Shown here: one piece after another, positions 7,813 to 16,075 of the stretch | Numbering within the stretch: position 1 is the stretch's first letter | Layout: each line of letters opens with the position of its first letter | Assembly (NCBI RefSeq): GCF_039521565.1 | Contig: NZ_BAAACP010000009.1 | Location: forward strand, 62,001 to 126,000 | Source of the DNA: Paraclostridium tenue | GTDB lineage: Bacteria > Bacillota > Clostridia > Peptostreptococcales > Peptostreptococcaceae | Length of the DNA stretch: 64,000 nucleotides | Reading direction: 5' to 3' | Position numbers and translations under genes: made by a program | The notes under the pieces: model-generated | What the model saw: only the letters and a program-made list of their open reading frames with translations | Database searches by the model: none | Told to the model about the DNA's origin: nothing

Positions 7813-9099
7813 TTAAACTAAAGATGTAGCTACTTCTTTAGCAGGAGCTTCTGTATACCATCCTCTTAATTTCATAGCATCAGCTATTCTCTTTATAGAC
7901 ATCATATACGCAGCAGTTCTCATTTCTACATTACGTTCTTCTGCTAATGCCCATATTTCTTCAAATGCTTTTATCATTAAAGCTCTTTGTTTTTCTTGAA
8001 CTTCATCAAAAGTCCAGTTATATCTCATTAGGTTTTGTACCCATTCAAAATAAGAAACTGTAACTCCACCACTATTAGCTAATATATCAGGTACTAATGT
8101 AATACCTTTTTCAAATAATATATGATCTGCTTCTGGAGTTGTTGGTCCATTAGCACCTTCACATACTATTTTAGCTTTTATATCTCCTGCATTAGCTGAA
8201 GTTATTTGATTTTCTAAAGCACAAGGCATTAATATATCAACTTCTGTAGTTATTACACTTGTATCTACAGCTTCAGCTCCTGGGAATCCTTTTATACATC
8301 TATGTTCTTTATTATAAGCCATTAAAGCTTTCATATCTATTCCATCTTTATTATATATAGTTCCTGTATGATCTTCTACATATATAACTTTTGCGCCGGC
8401 TTCGTCTATGTACATACCAGCAAAACTTCCAACATTTCCAAATCCTTGAAGACCTACAGTAACATTTGATACATCTATTCCTTTTTTCTTAGCAGCTTCC
8501 ATAGCCATTGTAGCAACTCCGTATCCAGTAGCTTCAGTTCTAGCTAAAGATCCGTAAAAATCAACTGGCTTTCCAGTAAATACCCCTGGTTGGAATTCAC
8601 CTGTAACATTAGCATATTCATCAACCATCCAAGCCATTATTTGTCCATTTGTATTAACATCTGGAGCTGGTATATCTTCTTTTTCCCCTATTATTGGAGC
8701 TATAGCTTTAGCAAATCCTCTAGATATTCTTTCTAATTCTCCTTGAGAAAACTCTGTAGGGTCTATAGCCATACCGCCTTTTCCTCCACCATATGGTATA
8801 CCTACTACTGAACATTTGAAAGTCATCCAAGTAGATAATGCTTTTACTTCATCCATACAAACTGCTGGATGGAATCTTAATCCACCTTTAAATGGTCCAC
8901 ATGCATTATTATGTTGTGATCTATATCCTGTAAATGTTCTTACAGTTCCATCATCCATTTTTACTGGGAATGATACTTCTAATACTCTCATTGGATTTTT
9001 TAATATTTCATATACTGCTGGATCAGCCCCTAACTTATCACAAGCAGTTTTAACTTGAGATCTTGCTATCTCTAGAACATTTAAAGTTTTTTCAGCCAT
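7813..9099 (-). CDS. gluD: NAD-specific glutamate dehydrogenase
   Basis: A 428-residue enzyme interconverting glutamate and 2-oxoglutarate plus ammonia, central to amino acid fermentation in Clostridia. The Glu/Leu/Phe/Val dehydrogenase pattern is clear: the catalytic-lysine region PYGGGKGGMAIDP around residue 105, a Rossmann GLQGFGNVGS near 218, and ANSGGVTVSYFEW near 343. The ribosome site AAGGGGG precedes ATG. It is a single-gene unit with its own terminator. A CcpA-like cre sequence lies in the leader at 9153-9168. The residue pattern does not reveal cofactor preference; the NAD assignment rests on similarity to clostridial GluD. Confidence 0.95.
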   Translation of the reverse strand: MAEKTLNVLEIARSQVKTACDKLGADPAVYEILKNPMRVLEVSFPVKMDDGTVRTFTGYRSQHNNACGPFKGGLRFHPAVCMDEVKALSTWMTFKCSVVGIPYGGGKGGMAIDPTEFSQGELERISRGFAKAIAPIIGEKEDIPAPDVNTNGQIMAWMVDEYANVTGEFQPGVFTGKPVDFYGSLARTEATGYGVATMAMEAAKKKGIDVSNVTVGLQGFGNVGSFAGMYIDEAGAKVIYVEDHTGTIYNKDGIDMKALMAYNKEHRCIKGFPGAEAVDTSVITTEVDILMPCALENQITSANAGDIKAKIVCEGANGPTTPEADHILFEKGITLVPDILANSGGVTVSYFEWVQNLMRYNWTFDEVQEKQRALMIKAFEEIWALAEERNVEMRTAAYMMSIKRIADAMKLRGWYTEAPAKEVATSLV

Positions 9100-9152
9100 T
9101 TTAAAAGCCCCCTTAAAATATTTATAATTTTATATCCCCTTGTTTGTTTTAA

Positions 9153-9168
9153 CTGAAAACATTTTCCT
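9153..9168 (-). promoter_or_regulatory. Candidate CcpA cre site in gluD leader
   Basis: The minus strand reads AGGAAAATGTTTTCAG, 15 of 16 positions of the C. difficile CcpA consensus RRGAAAANGTTTTCWW as I recall it. A possible -10 TATAAT lies at 9183-9188, so the site would fall just downstream of the transcription start. Binding is inferred. Confidence 0.5.
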
Positions 9169-9230
9169 TATGATACATTTTGATTATAGCATAGTTTTTT
9201 TTAATTTTGTATATAATTTTTATTAGTTTT

Positions 9231-10040
9231 TTATTTAACATATTTTATTTTATTTATATTTATATCTATTTTATTTATATTTATTAAAGTAATTTCATAT
9301 AAATACTTTATTATATGTTTTTGAAGCTCAAAAACATTCATAACACCTTCAAATTCATTAAATTCTAATGCAATAAAAACATTTAATTTTCCATTTTCAT
9401 TTTCAAATTTTACATTATTTATTTTGTGTATATCTTTAAATTTTGATAACTCATAAAATATTATTTGATTAATAGTGTTTTTACTTATATAAAATTTTCC
9501 AATATAACTAAAGGTAGGTCTTATCATTGTCTTTTCTACAATAATAGTTTCTTTATTTTCTCTTTTAAATAACTTTTTTACAGGATTTATACTTAAACCA
9601 TTAGCAATAGGTTTTACTTCTAAAGTAGAAACTGGAATTATATGATTCCCTGCTTTTCTTGATTCTTTTGCAGCATTTATTTCTTCTTTTGTAGATATAT
9701 CCTCTATATAAATAGTTTTATTTATCTTTTCTAACCCCAATCTACTTATAATTTTATTTACCATTTTATCAGATGTTCCTATAACTAAAATTTTATCAAT
9801 CTCTTCTTTTAACAACTTTTCTTTTACATTATTTCTATGTTCTTCATTATTAAATATAGCTATTTTAACAGCTTGAGTTTTAGTACTCGCTTGTTTTGCT
9901 GATAATCCTGCAATTATTTTGTTATTGTGTATTAATATACCGTCATCTATTATGTAATTTATATTATAATCATATGCTAGTTCTAAAGCTTTATAACTTT
10001 TTCCTGAGCCACTTTCTCCTACTAGTGCATAAACCTTCAT
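9231..10040 (-). CDS. P-loop NTPase with Asp23/Gls24-like C-terminal domain, function unknown
   Basis: A 269-residue soluble protein that I cannot name. Residues 5-15 hold a Walker A loop (VGESGSGKS), and about 1-125 look like a small nucleotide-binding domain. From about 174 the pattern changes to IGKFYISKNTINQI followed by alternating hydrophobic strands (LNVFIALEFNEFEGVMN) and a final helix-strand unit, which resembles the Asp23/Gls24 envelope stress fold. The pairing of the two is unusual. It follows the cooS operon after a 14-bp hairpin and has its own AGGAG site. The ATPase or GTPase role and the Asp23 assignment both rest on motif reading. Confidence 0.65.
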   Translation of the reverse strand: MKVYALVGESGSGKSYKALELAYDYNINYIIDDGILIHNNKIIAGLSAKQASTKTQAVKIAIFNNEEHRNNVKEKLLKEEIDKILVIGTSDKMVNKIISRLGLEKINKTIYIEDISTKEEINAAKESRKAGNHIIPVSTLEVKPIANGLSINPVKKLFKRENKETIIVEKTMIRPTFSYIGKFYISKNTINQIIFYELSKFKDIHKINNVKFENENGKLNVFIALEFNEFEGVMNVFELQKHIIKYLYEITLININKIDININKIKYVK

Positions 10041-10065
10041 AGATTTCTCCTATATCCTTATATAT

Positions 10066-10098
10066 TTAAAGGCTATAGATTAAATCTATAGCCTTTAA
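10066..10098 (-). terminator. Hairpin after the NAD oxidoreductase gene
   Basis: TTAAAGGCTATAGATT is followed by its near-complete inverse, just past the stop of the gene at 10101. There is no strong U-tract on the minus strand, so it may be a leaky terminator or an mRNA-stabilising structure within the operon. Confidence 0.5.
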
Positions 10099-10100
10099 TA

Positions 10101-11333
10101 TCATATATTATAGCAAAACTCTCCATTTCCTTTAATAGAAAAGAAGTCTGAATATCCTATACTAAATATTTTATTTTCTAAATCATTAACTACTACCTTA
10201 TTTTTTATTAAATAAGTAAATACACCTACATAAGATATATCTCCTTGTATTATAGCACCCGTAAGTATATTATCTTTTATTATAAACTTTTTATACCCTT
10301 CTTTATCTTTTCTAACTTTGACTATAGAGTTCTCATCAATTATATCTACTCTCCCTAACGAAACTGTAGGTATACCTAAAAAGTTCATAGTATTTCTAAA
10401 AATAAACTCATCATCTATTTCTTTTTCATTACCAACCATGTTATATCCAGCTACTATACCCTGTTTTACAGCTAAAGGCCATATAGCATTTTTTCCTACT
10501 ACATCGCCTGCTGCGAAAATATCTTTGACATTTGTTTCACACCTATTATTTATTTTTATTCCTCTATCATAATTTATAATGCTACTATCTATGAAACTTG
10601 CATTTGGAACAACTCCTGTAGCTACAATTACCATATCACATGGTATATGAGTTTCATCTTCTAATAAAACGCCCGTAACATTTTTATTTTCATCGATACA
10701 AATTTCTTTTACAGATGCATTTGGATAAAATTTTACGCCTTGATTTTTAAATCCATCTTCATATACAGATGCCGAATAATCATCTAGTTGTCTATTTAAT
10801 ATAAATGGTTCTCTATATATTACATCAATCTTTATTTTATAATTTTCTAAAAGCCCAACTAATGCATCTATTCCAACAAGTCCAGCACCTAATATAGCTA
10901 CCTTTTTACAAGTTTTAGATTTTTCTCTTATTTTATATGCATCTTCAATATTTCTAAGTCCATAAACAAAATTAGCTTCTCTTAAATTTTTTATAGGCGG
11001 CATTGCAGATGAAGCCCCTGTCGCTATTAGTAATTTGTCGTAAGGTATCTTTTCATCATTTTCCAAAATAGATACAAATTTATTTTCTATATCTATGCTA
11101 GATATACTACAACCCTTAATCCAATTAACATTATGCTTTTTATCAAAATCATTTTCTACAAAGTTTAAATTTTGTAAAGTTCTATGCTCAGATATTACAT
11201 GATGTAGCATACATCTTGAATAGATGTTTTCATCTTTTGATATTAATGTTATTTGAGCATTTTCATCTAATTCTCTTAACACTTTAATAGCATTTATACC
11301 TGCTGCACTAGCACCCAGAATTACATACTTCAT
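10101..11333 (-). CDS. FAD/NAD-dependent pyridine nucleotide-disulfide oxidoreductase of the CO dehydrogenase cluster
   Basis: A 410-residue flavoprotein of the NADH oxidase/rubredoxin reductase type. It has an N-terminal FAD motif (ILGASAAGINAI), a central NAD motif (VAILGAGLVGIDA, about residue 145), a second FAD motif (DIFAAGDVVG, about 267) and a short C-terminal domain. It overlaps the ferredoxin gene upstream by 26 bp. The likely role is moving electrons between the CooF-like ferredoxin and NAD(H). The electron partner is inferred from gene order. Confidence 0.85.
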   Translation of the reverse strand: MKYVILGASAAGINAIKVLRELDENAQITLISKDENIYSRCMLHHVISEHRTLQNLNFVENDFDKKHNVNWIKGCSISSIDIENKFVSILENDEKIPYDKLLIATGASSAMPPIKNLREANFVYGLRNIEDAYKIREKSKTCKKVAILGAGLVGIDALVGLLENYKIKIDVIYREPFILNRQLDDYSASVYEDGFKNQGVKFYPNASVKEICIDENKNVTGVLLEDETHIPCDMVIVATGVVPNASFIDSSIINYDRGIKINNRCETNVKDIFAAGDVVGKNAIWPLAVKQGIVAGYNMVGNEKEIDDEFIFRNTMNFLGIPTVSLGRVDIIDENSIVKVRKDKEGYKKFIIKDNILTGAIIQGDISYVGVFTYLIKNKVVVNDLENKIFSIGYSDFFSIKGNGEFCYNI

Positions 11334-11778
11334 TACTAACCTCCTCCTGTAGCATTATTGCTCCAGTAGGACAATTAGCTACACACTTGGGATATCCTAT
11401 ACTTTCACACATATCACATTTTAATATAGTTTGTTTAGTTTTATCATCAGGTTTCAAAAGACCATATGGACATGCCATAACACACATATAACAAACTCCA
11501 CATTTCTCTTTATCGTAACTGACAATTCCACTATCTTTATCTTTTTTCATAGCTCCACTCATGCAAGTTAATACACATTCAGGAGTATCACAATGCCTAC
11601 AAACAATAGGAACAGGCTTATTATATTTGTCTATTTCTATATGATTTCTACTATCGTTATTTAAGTCTTCTAAGTCTAAAGAATATATATCTTTTTTTAA
11701 ATCATGTCTTAACATACAAGCTAAAACACAACTTTTACATCCTATACATAATTCTTTATTAATTAGAATCCTATGCAT
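11308..11778 (-). CDS. 4Fe-4S ferredoxin-type electron transfer protein (CooF-like)
   Basis: A 156-residue protein with multiple cysteine clusters: CIGCKSCVLAC (residue 10 on), CRHCDTPECVLTC, CGVCYMCVMACPYG and CDMCESIGYPKCVANCP, a pattern for four [4Fe-4S] clusters as in CooF and HycB/DmsB-like subunits. It would accept electrons from CooS and pass them on. It overlaps cooS by 8 bp and the oxidoreductase by 26 bp, so the three genes form one coupled unit. Cytosolic, no signal peptide. Confidence 0.88.
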   Translation of the reverse strand: MHRILINKELCIGCKSCVLACMLRHDLKKDIYSLDLEDLNNDSRNHIEIDKYNKPVPIVCRHCDTPECVLTCMSGAMKKDKDSGIVSYDKEKCGVCYMCVMACPYGLLKPDDKTKQTILKCDMCESIGYPKCVANCPTGAIMLQEEVSNEVCNSGC

Positions 11779-13672
11779 AACATTCCACTTCCTTTAGACC
11801 AAGTTTTTCCCTTCTATCTATAACTATTTTTTCTAAAGTATCTGCTGAAGATATAACATCTGAATCTACTATTACTTGACCACCTGTTATATCTTTTAAC
11901 TTTTCAGTTAAAATTTCTGTTACTAATTTTCCACCTGTTATAAATGGAGGTAATGCTAAATGAAGTGGTAATCCTAAAGCTAAACCAAATGCCCCATCAG
12001 CTAAAGCTTGTTCTTCTAACCATTGTGGTGCCGAAAGAACTAGTGGTAATTGAGGAATGTCTATTCCTAACTCATTAGCAATTTGAGTCGCAACTATCTC
12101 AAGTCTTCCTATAGCTAAACATGGTCCAAAATTTAGAACTGGTGGTATCCCTAAAGATTTACATACTTCTCTTAAGTTTTCACCTGCTAAATCTTCTGCT
12201 CCAGGTGACATTAATCCAACGTTCTCAAGTCCTCCTGTTGAACATCCTGCAGATAAAACTATTATATCTCTTTTTATAAGTTCTTTAGTTAATTCTACAG
12301 TAAATACATCATGCCCTTTTGCAGTCATATTTGAACATCCAACAACAGCAGCAATTCCTTTTATTTTTCCTTCTGCAATTAAATTTATTAATGGTTTCCA
12401 TGAATCTCCTAAGAAAGCTTTTAAATTTTTTTCACTTACACCTGTTAGTGAAACATCGTGTCCATGGTCACTTGGTATATCTATTTCAACTTCACCTCTT
12501 CTTGACTTGTAGCTTTGTAGCGCTTCATTTATTAATCTATCTGTAATTAATTCTATATTTTCTCTATCAAAAGGAACATATTCAGCATTAACCTTTTTAG
12601 CTACATCATCTAAACATATCATTTTAACTTTATATTTATCTGCTATTGGTTCTATTCCCGGTATCGTGCAATTAAATTCTGACGCTATCATATCTATTGC
12701 ACCTGTTGAAAGAACAGCTTCACTCGTAAAGTTATTTCCAGCATGACCTTCAAAAACCTCTTGATAATGTTCTCCTCTTAATTGTAAATCTTGACCTACA
12801 CAAGTACATCCAACTAATCTAAATCCTTTTGCTCCAGCTTTCTTTGCTAAATTGACTATTTCTTCGTCTTTTAATCTATCTTGGAAGTGAGCAAATGTTG
12901 AGTGTTGATGTCCTGTTATCATTATATTTATATAATCTTTATCTATAACTCTAAATCCTACTGGAGCAGTTCTTATAACTGGTTCCCCTAGAATCACATC
13001 ATTTAAAAGATTTGTTAGTGTTAATCCATAAAGTCCAGTAGAAATTCCTAAATTTAAACAATTTATTAACATATCAACTGGGTCACTATTTAAATTTGTA
13101 GATGATTTAACTATAGCATCAAATACCTCTGACTTAGCTCCTCCTGGCATTATGCCTATTTCTTTCCATTTTTTAACTCTTGGCGTATAAGCTATTTTCT
13201 CTACTAATTCCATTTTTTCATCTCTAGCTTTATATAAATCATCTAAAACCTTTTGAGCTACTTTTATACACTTCTCATGTCTATCATTAGCTTCAATTTC
13301 AAAAATTTGTGCTAATTCATCTATTGTTTTCTCTCCCTTAATTACTCCTTTACTTTCCCCTAACTTCTTAAGATTTCTAGCCGTATTTTCAACAACGTGT
13401 AAATAACATGCAGCTCCCGAAGCAACTGCTCTTAAAAAGTTTCTAGCAACTATTGTATCTGCATCAGCTCCACATATTCCCCTTGGTGACTTAGGTGTTA
13501 TTCTACATGGACCATTTGCACATAATCTACAACATACTCCTTGAAGTCCAAAACCACATTTAACTTTTTGATCTTCAGTTCTATGAAATGCAGTTTCCAC
13601 ATCCTTAGAAGCAACAAAACTTTCTAACTTTTTATCTGCGCTTTCACACATTTTACAACTAATACAAGACAT
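11771..13672 (-). CDS. cooS: Anaerobic carbon monoxide dehydrogenase catalytic subunit CooS
   Basis: A 633-residue nickel-iron enzyme (CO + H2O to CO2 + 2 e- + 2 H+), of usual length for monofunctional CooS. N-terminal cysteines (CISCKMC and CGFGLQGVCCRLCANGPC, about residues 39-56) bind the B and D clusters. Further conserved cysteines for the NiFe active site are in VGCTCVGQDL, VVGCSNMT, LSAGCST and NFGPCLAIGR. The start is ATG after AGGGGG. Acetyl-CoA synthase subunits are not in this window, so use as an auxiliary CO oxidase or ferredoxin reductant is as likely as a Wood-Ljungdahl role. CodY-like and Rex-like sites lie upstream. Confidence 0.95.
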   Translation of the reverse strand: MSCISCKMCESADKKLESFVASKDVETAFHRTEDQKVKCGFGLQGVCCRLCANGPCRITPKSPRGICGADADTIVARNFLRAVASGAACYLHVVENTARNLKKLGESKGVIKGEKTIDELAQIFEIEANDRHEKCIKVAQKVLDDLYKARDEKMELVEKIAYTPRVKKWKEIGIMPGGAKSEVFDAIVKSSTNLNSDPVDMLINCLNLGISTGLYGLTLTNLLNDVILGEPVIRTAPVGFRVIDKDYINIMITGHQHSTFAHFQDRLKDEEIVNLAKKAGAKGFRLVGCTCVGQDLQLRGEHYQEVFEGHAGNNFTSEAVLSTGAIDMIASEFNCTIPGIEPIADKYKVKMICLDDVAKKVNAEYVPFDRENIELITDRLINEALQSYKSRRGEVEIDIPSDHGHDVSLTGVSEKNLKAFLGDSWKPLINLIAEGKIKGIAAVVGCSNMTAKGHDVFTVELTKELIKRDIIVLSAGCSTGGLENVGLMSPGAEDLAGENLREVCKSLGIPPVLNFGPCLAIGRLEIVATQIANELGIDIPQLPLVLSAPQWLEEQALADGAFGLALGLPLHLALPPFITGGKLVTEILTEKLKDITGGQVIVDSDVISSADTLEKIVIDRREKLGLKEVECYA

Positions 13673-13712
13673 ATTTTATCCCCCTAAAAATAAAGTTTTA
13701 TTAATTCAATTT

Positions 13713-13718
13713 ATTATA
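13713..13718 (-). promoter_or_regulatory. Candidate -10 box of the cooS operon
   Basis: TATAAT on the minus strand, about 40 bp upstream of the cooS ATG. The hexamer 17 bp further up (TTAAGG) is a poor -35, which suggests a weak or activator-assisted promoter. Confidence 0.45.
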
Positions 13719-13727
13719 TACCATATA

Positions 13728-13745
13728 TTGTTATTCCTTAAACAC
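13728..13745. promoter_or_regulatory. Candidate Rex operator upstream of cooS
   Basis: TTGTTATTCCTTAAACAC matches 11 of the 14 fixed positions of the clostridial Rex site TTGTTAANNNNTTAACAA and overlaps the expected -35 region of cooS. A rex gene lies 1.6 kb away. Confidence 0.4.
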
Positions 13746-13755
13746 TATTTTTAAA

Positions 13756-13770
13756 AATTTTCAGAAAATA
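13756..13770. promoter_or_regulatory. Candidate CodY box upstream of cooS
   Basis: AATTTTCAGAAAATA matches 14 of 15 positions of the CodY consensus AATTTTCWGAAAATT. It lies about 84 bp upstream of the cooS start, between the capA terminator and the promoter. Confidence 0.55.
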
Positions 13771-13825
13771 AAAAAAGTTATTTTAAAACATAAAAATTTT
13801 ATAAAATCTTTATTTCAAAATAACT
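13771..13825 (-). terminator. Intrinsic terminator after capA-like gene
   Basis: AGTTATTTT/AAAATAACT arms enclose an AT-rich loop just past the stop at 13836. A run of T residues follows on the minus strand. Confidence 0.6.
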
Positions 13826-13835
13826 CATTTAAAAC

Positions 13836-14918
13836 TTAACTATTTAGATTATTACTGATTTCCTTTAATTTATTTAGTATTCTATCTGCCTCTTCTCCTT
13901 TTACTGGAGTAGGTTGATAATTATTTTTAATATTTGTAGATGATATAGAACATGGAATTATATTAGGATTTTCAATACTTACTAACTTATTATCTTCAAA
14001 ATTAAATGTTTGTTGATATATAAAGGTGTCCTTATCCTTTGGATTTTTATTTCCTCCAAAACAAAAATTACTTAAACTATAAGCAATATACTTTCCTTTA
14101 TATTTTTCTATACCCTGCATAACATGAGGATGACTTCCTAAAACTGCATCTGCACCATTATCTATTGCAAAGTGTGCAAAATCTATTTGTTCTTTATCTG
14201 GGTAATATTTTCTTTCAGTTCCCCAATGAAAATATGGTAAAACTATATCTGCATCTTTTTTCATATTTTTTATATCATTTTTCATAGAATCTAAAAACTC
14301 TTTATTATAATTTTCTGGCCATCCATTATATCCTAATAATCCAACTTTTATTCCTTTTACATTGATTATACTTTTTTCACCTAAGCCAAAATATTTTATA
14401 TTATTTTCATCTAAAATAAATTTAGTTTGTCTCATGCCTTCTTCATTGTAGTCTTCTGAGTGATTATTTGCTATACTAACAGCTTCTACATCTCCACTTT
14501 TAAGTATATTAACATAGGATGGATTTCCTTTGAAGGCAAATTTTTTAATCTTGGCATTATCTGATGTTGTAAGTGGTCCTTCTAAGTTTAATACAGTTAA
14601 ATCATCTTTTGAAAAAATATCTGATACATTTTTTAAAAAGTAACTATATTCTTGTCCTTGATTTTCAAATTCATGATCAAATGAACCATAATATGATGCA
14701 CCTTTATAATTACCCATAGTTACATCCCCTGCAAAACTTATAGTTACACTTTCTTTTTTAACTTTATTCTCTATAACTTCATTTTTCTTATTATTTTCTT
14801 CGGTGATTTTGTGATTTGATTTTTGATTAAAAAATAATTTAATAGAGATAGATGATAGTAAAATAATCAAAATAGATATTAAAAGTATTAACTTCTTTTT
14901 ATTAATTTTTCTACACAA
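13836..14918 (-). CDS. CapA-family protein (poly-gamma-glutamate synthesis-type metallophosphatase fold)
   Basis: A 360-residue protein with an N-terminal membrane anchor (about residues 9-28, KLILLISILIILLSS) and an extracellular CapA domain. Conserved metal-site motifs are visible: FAGDVTMG (about 62), NLEGPLT, ANNHSEDY, FHWGTE and GSHPHVMQG. CapA proteins take part in poly-glutamate capsule synthesis or anchoring, but no capB or capC neighbours are present, so the substrate is open. The start is TTG (14916-14918) preceded by a strong AAGGGGGGG site. Transcribed alone, between cooS and the ferredoxin gene. Confidence 0.85.
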   Translation of the reverse strand: MCRKINKKKLILLISILIILLSSISIKLFFNQKSNHKITEENNKKNEVIENKVKKESVTISFAGDVTMGNYKGASYYGSFDHEFENQGQEYSYFLKNVSDIFSKDDLTVLNLEGPLTTSDNAKIKKFAFKGNPSYVNILKSGDVEAVSIANNHSEDYNEEGMRQTKFILDENNIKYFGLGEKSIINVKGIKVGLLGYNGWPENYNKEFLDSMKNDIKNMKKDADIVLPYFHWGTERKYYPDKEQIDFAHFAIDNGADAVLGSHPHVMQGIEKYKGKYIAYSLSNFCFGGNKNPKDKDTFIYQQTFNFEDNKLVSIENPNIIPCSISSTNIKNNYQPTPVKGEEADRILNKLKEISNNLNS

Positions 14919-15023
14919 AAATACTACCCCCCCTTAATAGTAAGTACATATTTAATATAGCATTATATAGACTAAATTTGTACTTATTATAAATATAATT
15001 CCCTGCTGTATACAATGTCTTTA

Positions 15024-15052
15024 TTGTTATATCGATTTGTTTTTGCTATAAT
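15024..15052 (+). promoter_or_regulatory. Promoter of the small ferredoxin gene
   Basis: TTGTTA (15024-15029), a 17-bp spacer and a perfect TATAAT (15047-15052), followed by a short leader and AGGAGGAG before the ATG. Confidence 0.75.
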
Positions 15053-15095
15053 ACTATTGAACATATTATTTATATATATTAGGAGGAGATTAAAA

Positions 15096-15266
15096 ATGGC
15101 TTACAAAATTAATGATGCTTGTATAAGCTGTGGTGCTTGCGAAGCTGAGTGCCCAGTTGGATGTATATCTGCTGGAGATGACAAATACGTTATAGATGCA
15201 GACGCTTGTGTTGAGTGTGGTGCTTGTAACGGAGTTTGTCCTGTAGATGCTCCACAACCTGAATAA
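15096..15266 (+). CDS. 2[4Fe-4S] clostridial-type ferredoxin
   Basis: A 56-residue soluble electron carrier. Two CxxCxxCxxxCP motifs are seen at residues 9-20 and 38-49, the classical pattern of low-potential clostridial ferredoxin. I set the start at ATG 15096 because AGGAGGAG is 7 bp upstream. An in-frame extension to 15015 would add a hydrophobic tail atypical of the family. It carries one extra cysteine (Cys23) just after the first motif. As a monocistronic gene with a near-ideal promoter and strong terminator, it is probably highly expressed and could serve CODH and the 2-oxoacid oxidoreductase. Confidence 0.95.
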   Translation: MAYKINDACISCGACEAECPVGCISAGDDKYVIDADACVECGACNGVCPVDAPQPE

Positions 15267-15268
15267 TA

Positions 15269-15318
15269 AATAGTATAAAAAAACTACCTACATTGTAGGT
15301 AGTTTTTTTATACTATTT
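15269..15318. terminator. Bidirectional terminator between ferredoxin gene and rex
   Basis: A long hairpin centred on AACTACCTACA/TGTAGGTAGTT is extended by AT pairs, with A and T runs on both sides. It serves both convergent genes. Confidence 0.9.
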
Positions 15319-15942
15319 ATTTTCGTTCATAAGATATGATAGAGTAAATAAACTTTCAGTTAAATTTACATTTTCAACGATAACATCATTTGGAACTTCT
15401 AAATCTAATGGAGCAAAATTCCAAATACCTTTTATACCAACTTTCACAAGTCTGTCTACAACATCTTGTGCTCCATTTTTAGGTATACATAAAATTGCTA
15501 TATCAATATTATTTTCTTCTACGAATTCTTCGATACTTTCAGAGTCAAGTATTTCAAAATCTCTAATCTTTAATCCTATCATTCTTGGATTTGCATCAAA
15601 TAAAGCTTTTATTTTAAATCCTGCTTTTGTAAATCCAGAATAGTTTGCTATTGCTTGTCCTAAGTTACCAGCACCTATTATAATAGAATTATATGTTCTA
15701 GATAAACCTAGTATTTTACCTATCTCATTGTATAATTCTTCAACATTATATCCGTATCCTTGCTGTCCAAAACCACCGAAGTTGTTTAAATCTTGTCTAA
15801 TTTGAGATGCTGTAAATCCTATTATATCACTTAACTCTTTAGATGATATTCTTTGTATATCTCTATCTAATAAATCTCCAAGATATCTATGATATTTAGG
15901 TAATCTTCTTATTACAGCCATAGAAATATTTCTATTACTCAT
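15313..15942 (-). CDS. rex: Redox-sensing transcriptional repressor Rex
   Basis: A 209-residue DNA-binding protein that senses the NADH/NAD ratio. The N-terminal winged helix is seen at about residues 5-75 (SKELSDIIGFTASQIRQDLNNFGGFG). The Rossmann NAD-binding domain follows with IIGAGNLGQAI at about 89-99, and the last 20 residues form the domain-swap helix. AGGAGGTGATG precedes ATG. In Clostridia, Rex represses fermentative and NADH-oxidising genes. A weak match to its operator is present upstream of cooS. Confidence 0.95.
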   Translation of the reverse strand: MSNRNISMAVIRRLPKYHRYLGDLLDRDIQRISSKELSDIIGFTASQIRQDLNNFGGFGQQGYGYNVEELYNEIGKILGLSRTYNSIIIGAGNLGQAIANYSGFTKAGFKIKALFDANPRMIGLKIRDFEILDSESIEEFVEENNIDIAILCIPKNGAQDVVDRLVKVGIKGIWNFAPLDLEVPNDVIVENVNLTESLFTLSYLMNENK

Positions 15943-16075
15943 GTCATCACCTCCTGTATAGTCATAATCCCTATTTTCGTCTAATCTATGCTATTTTTTT
16001 AACATAGTACATATATCCTTGATTATATTATACCAAAACATTATAATTTTAGATAGTTTAAGGAGGTATAATTTT

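Noticed and set aside
16019..16075. N-terminal extension of the ABC-F protein
   Set aside because: No ribosome site at 16019, while AGGAGG precedes ATG 16076 and the family starts there.
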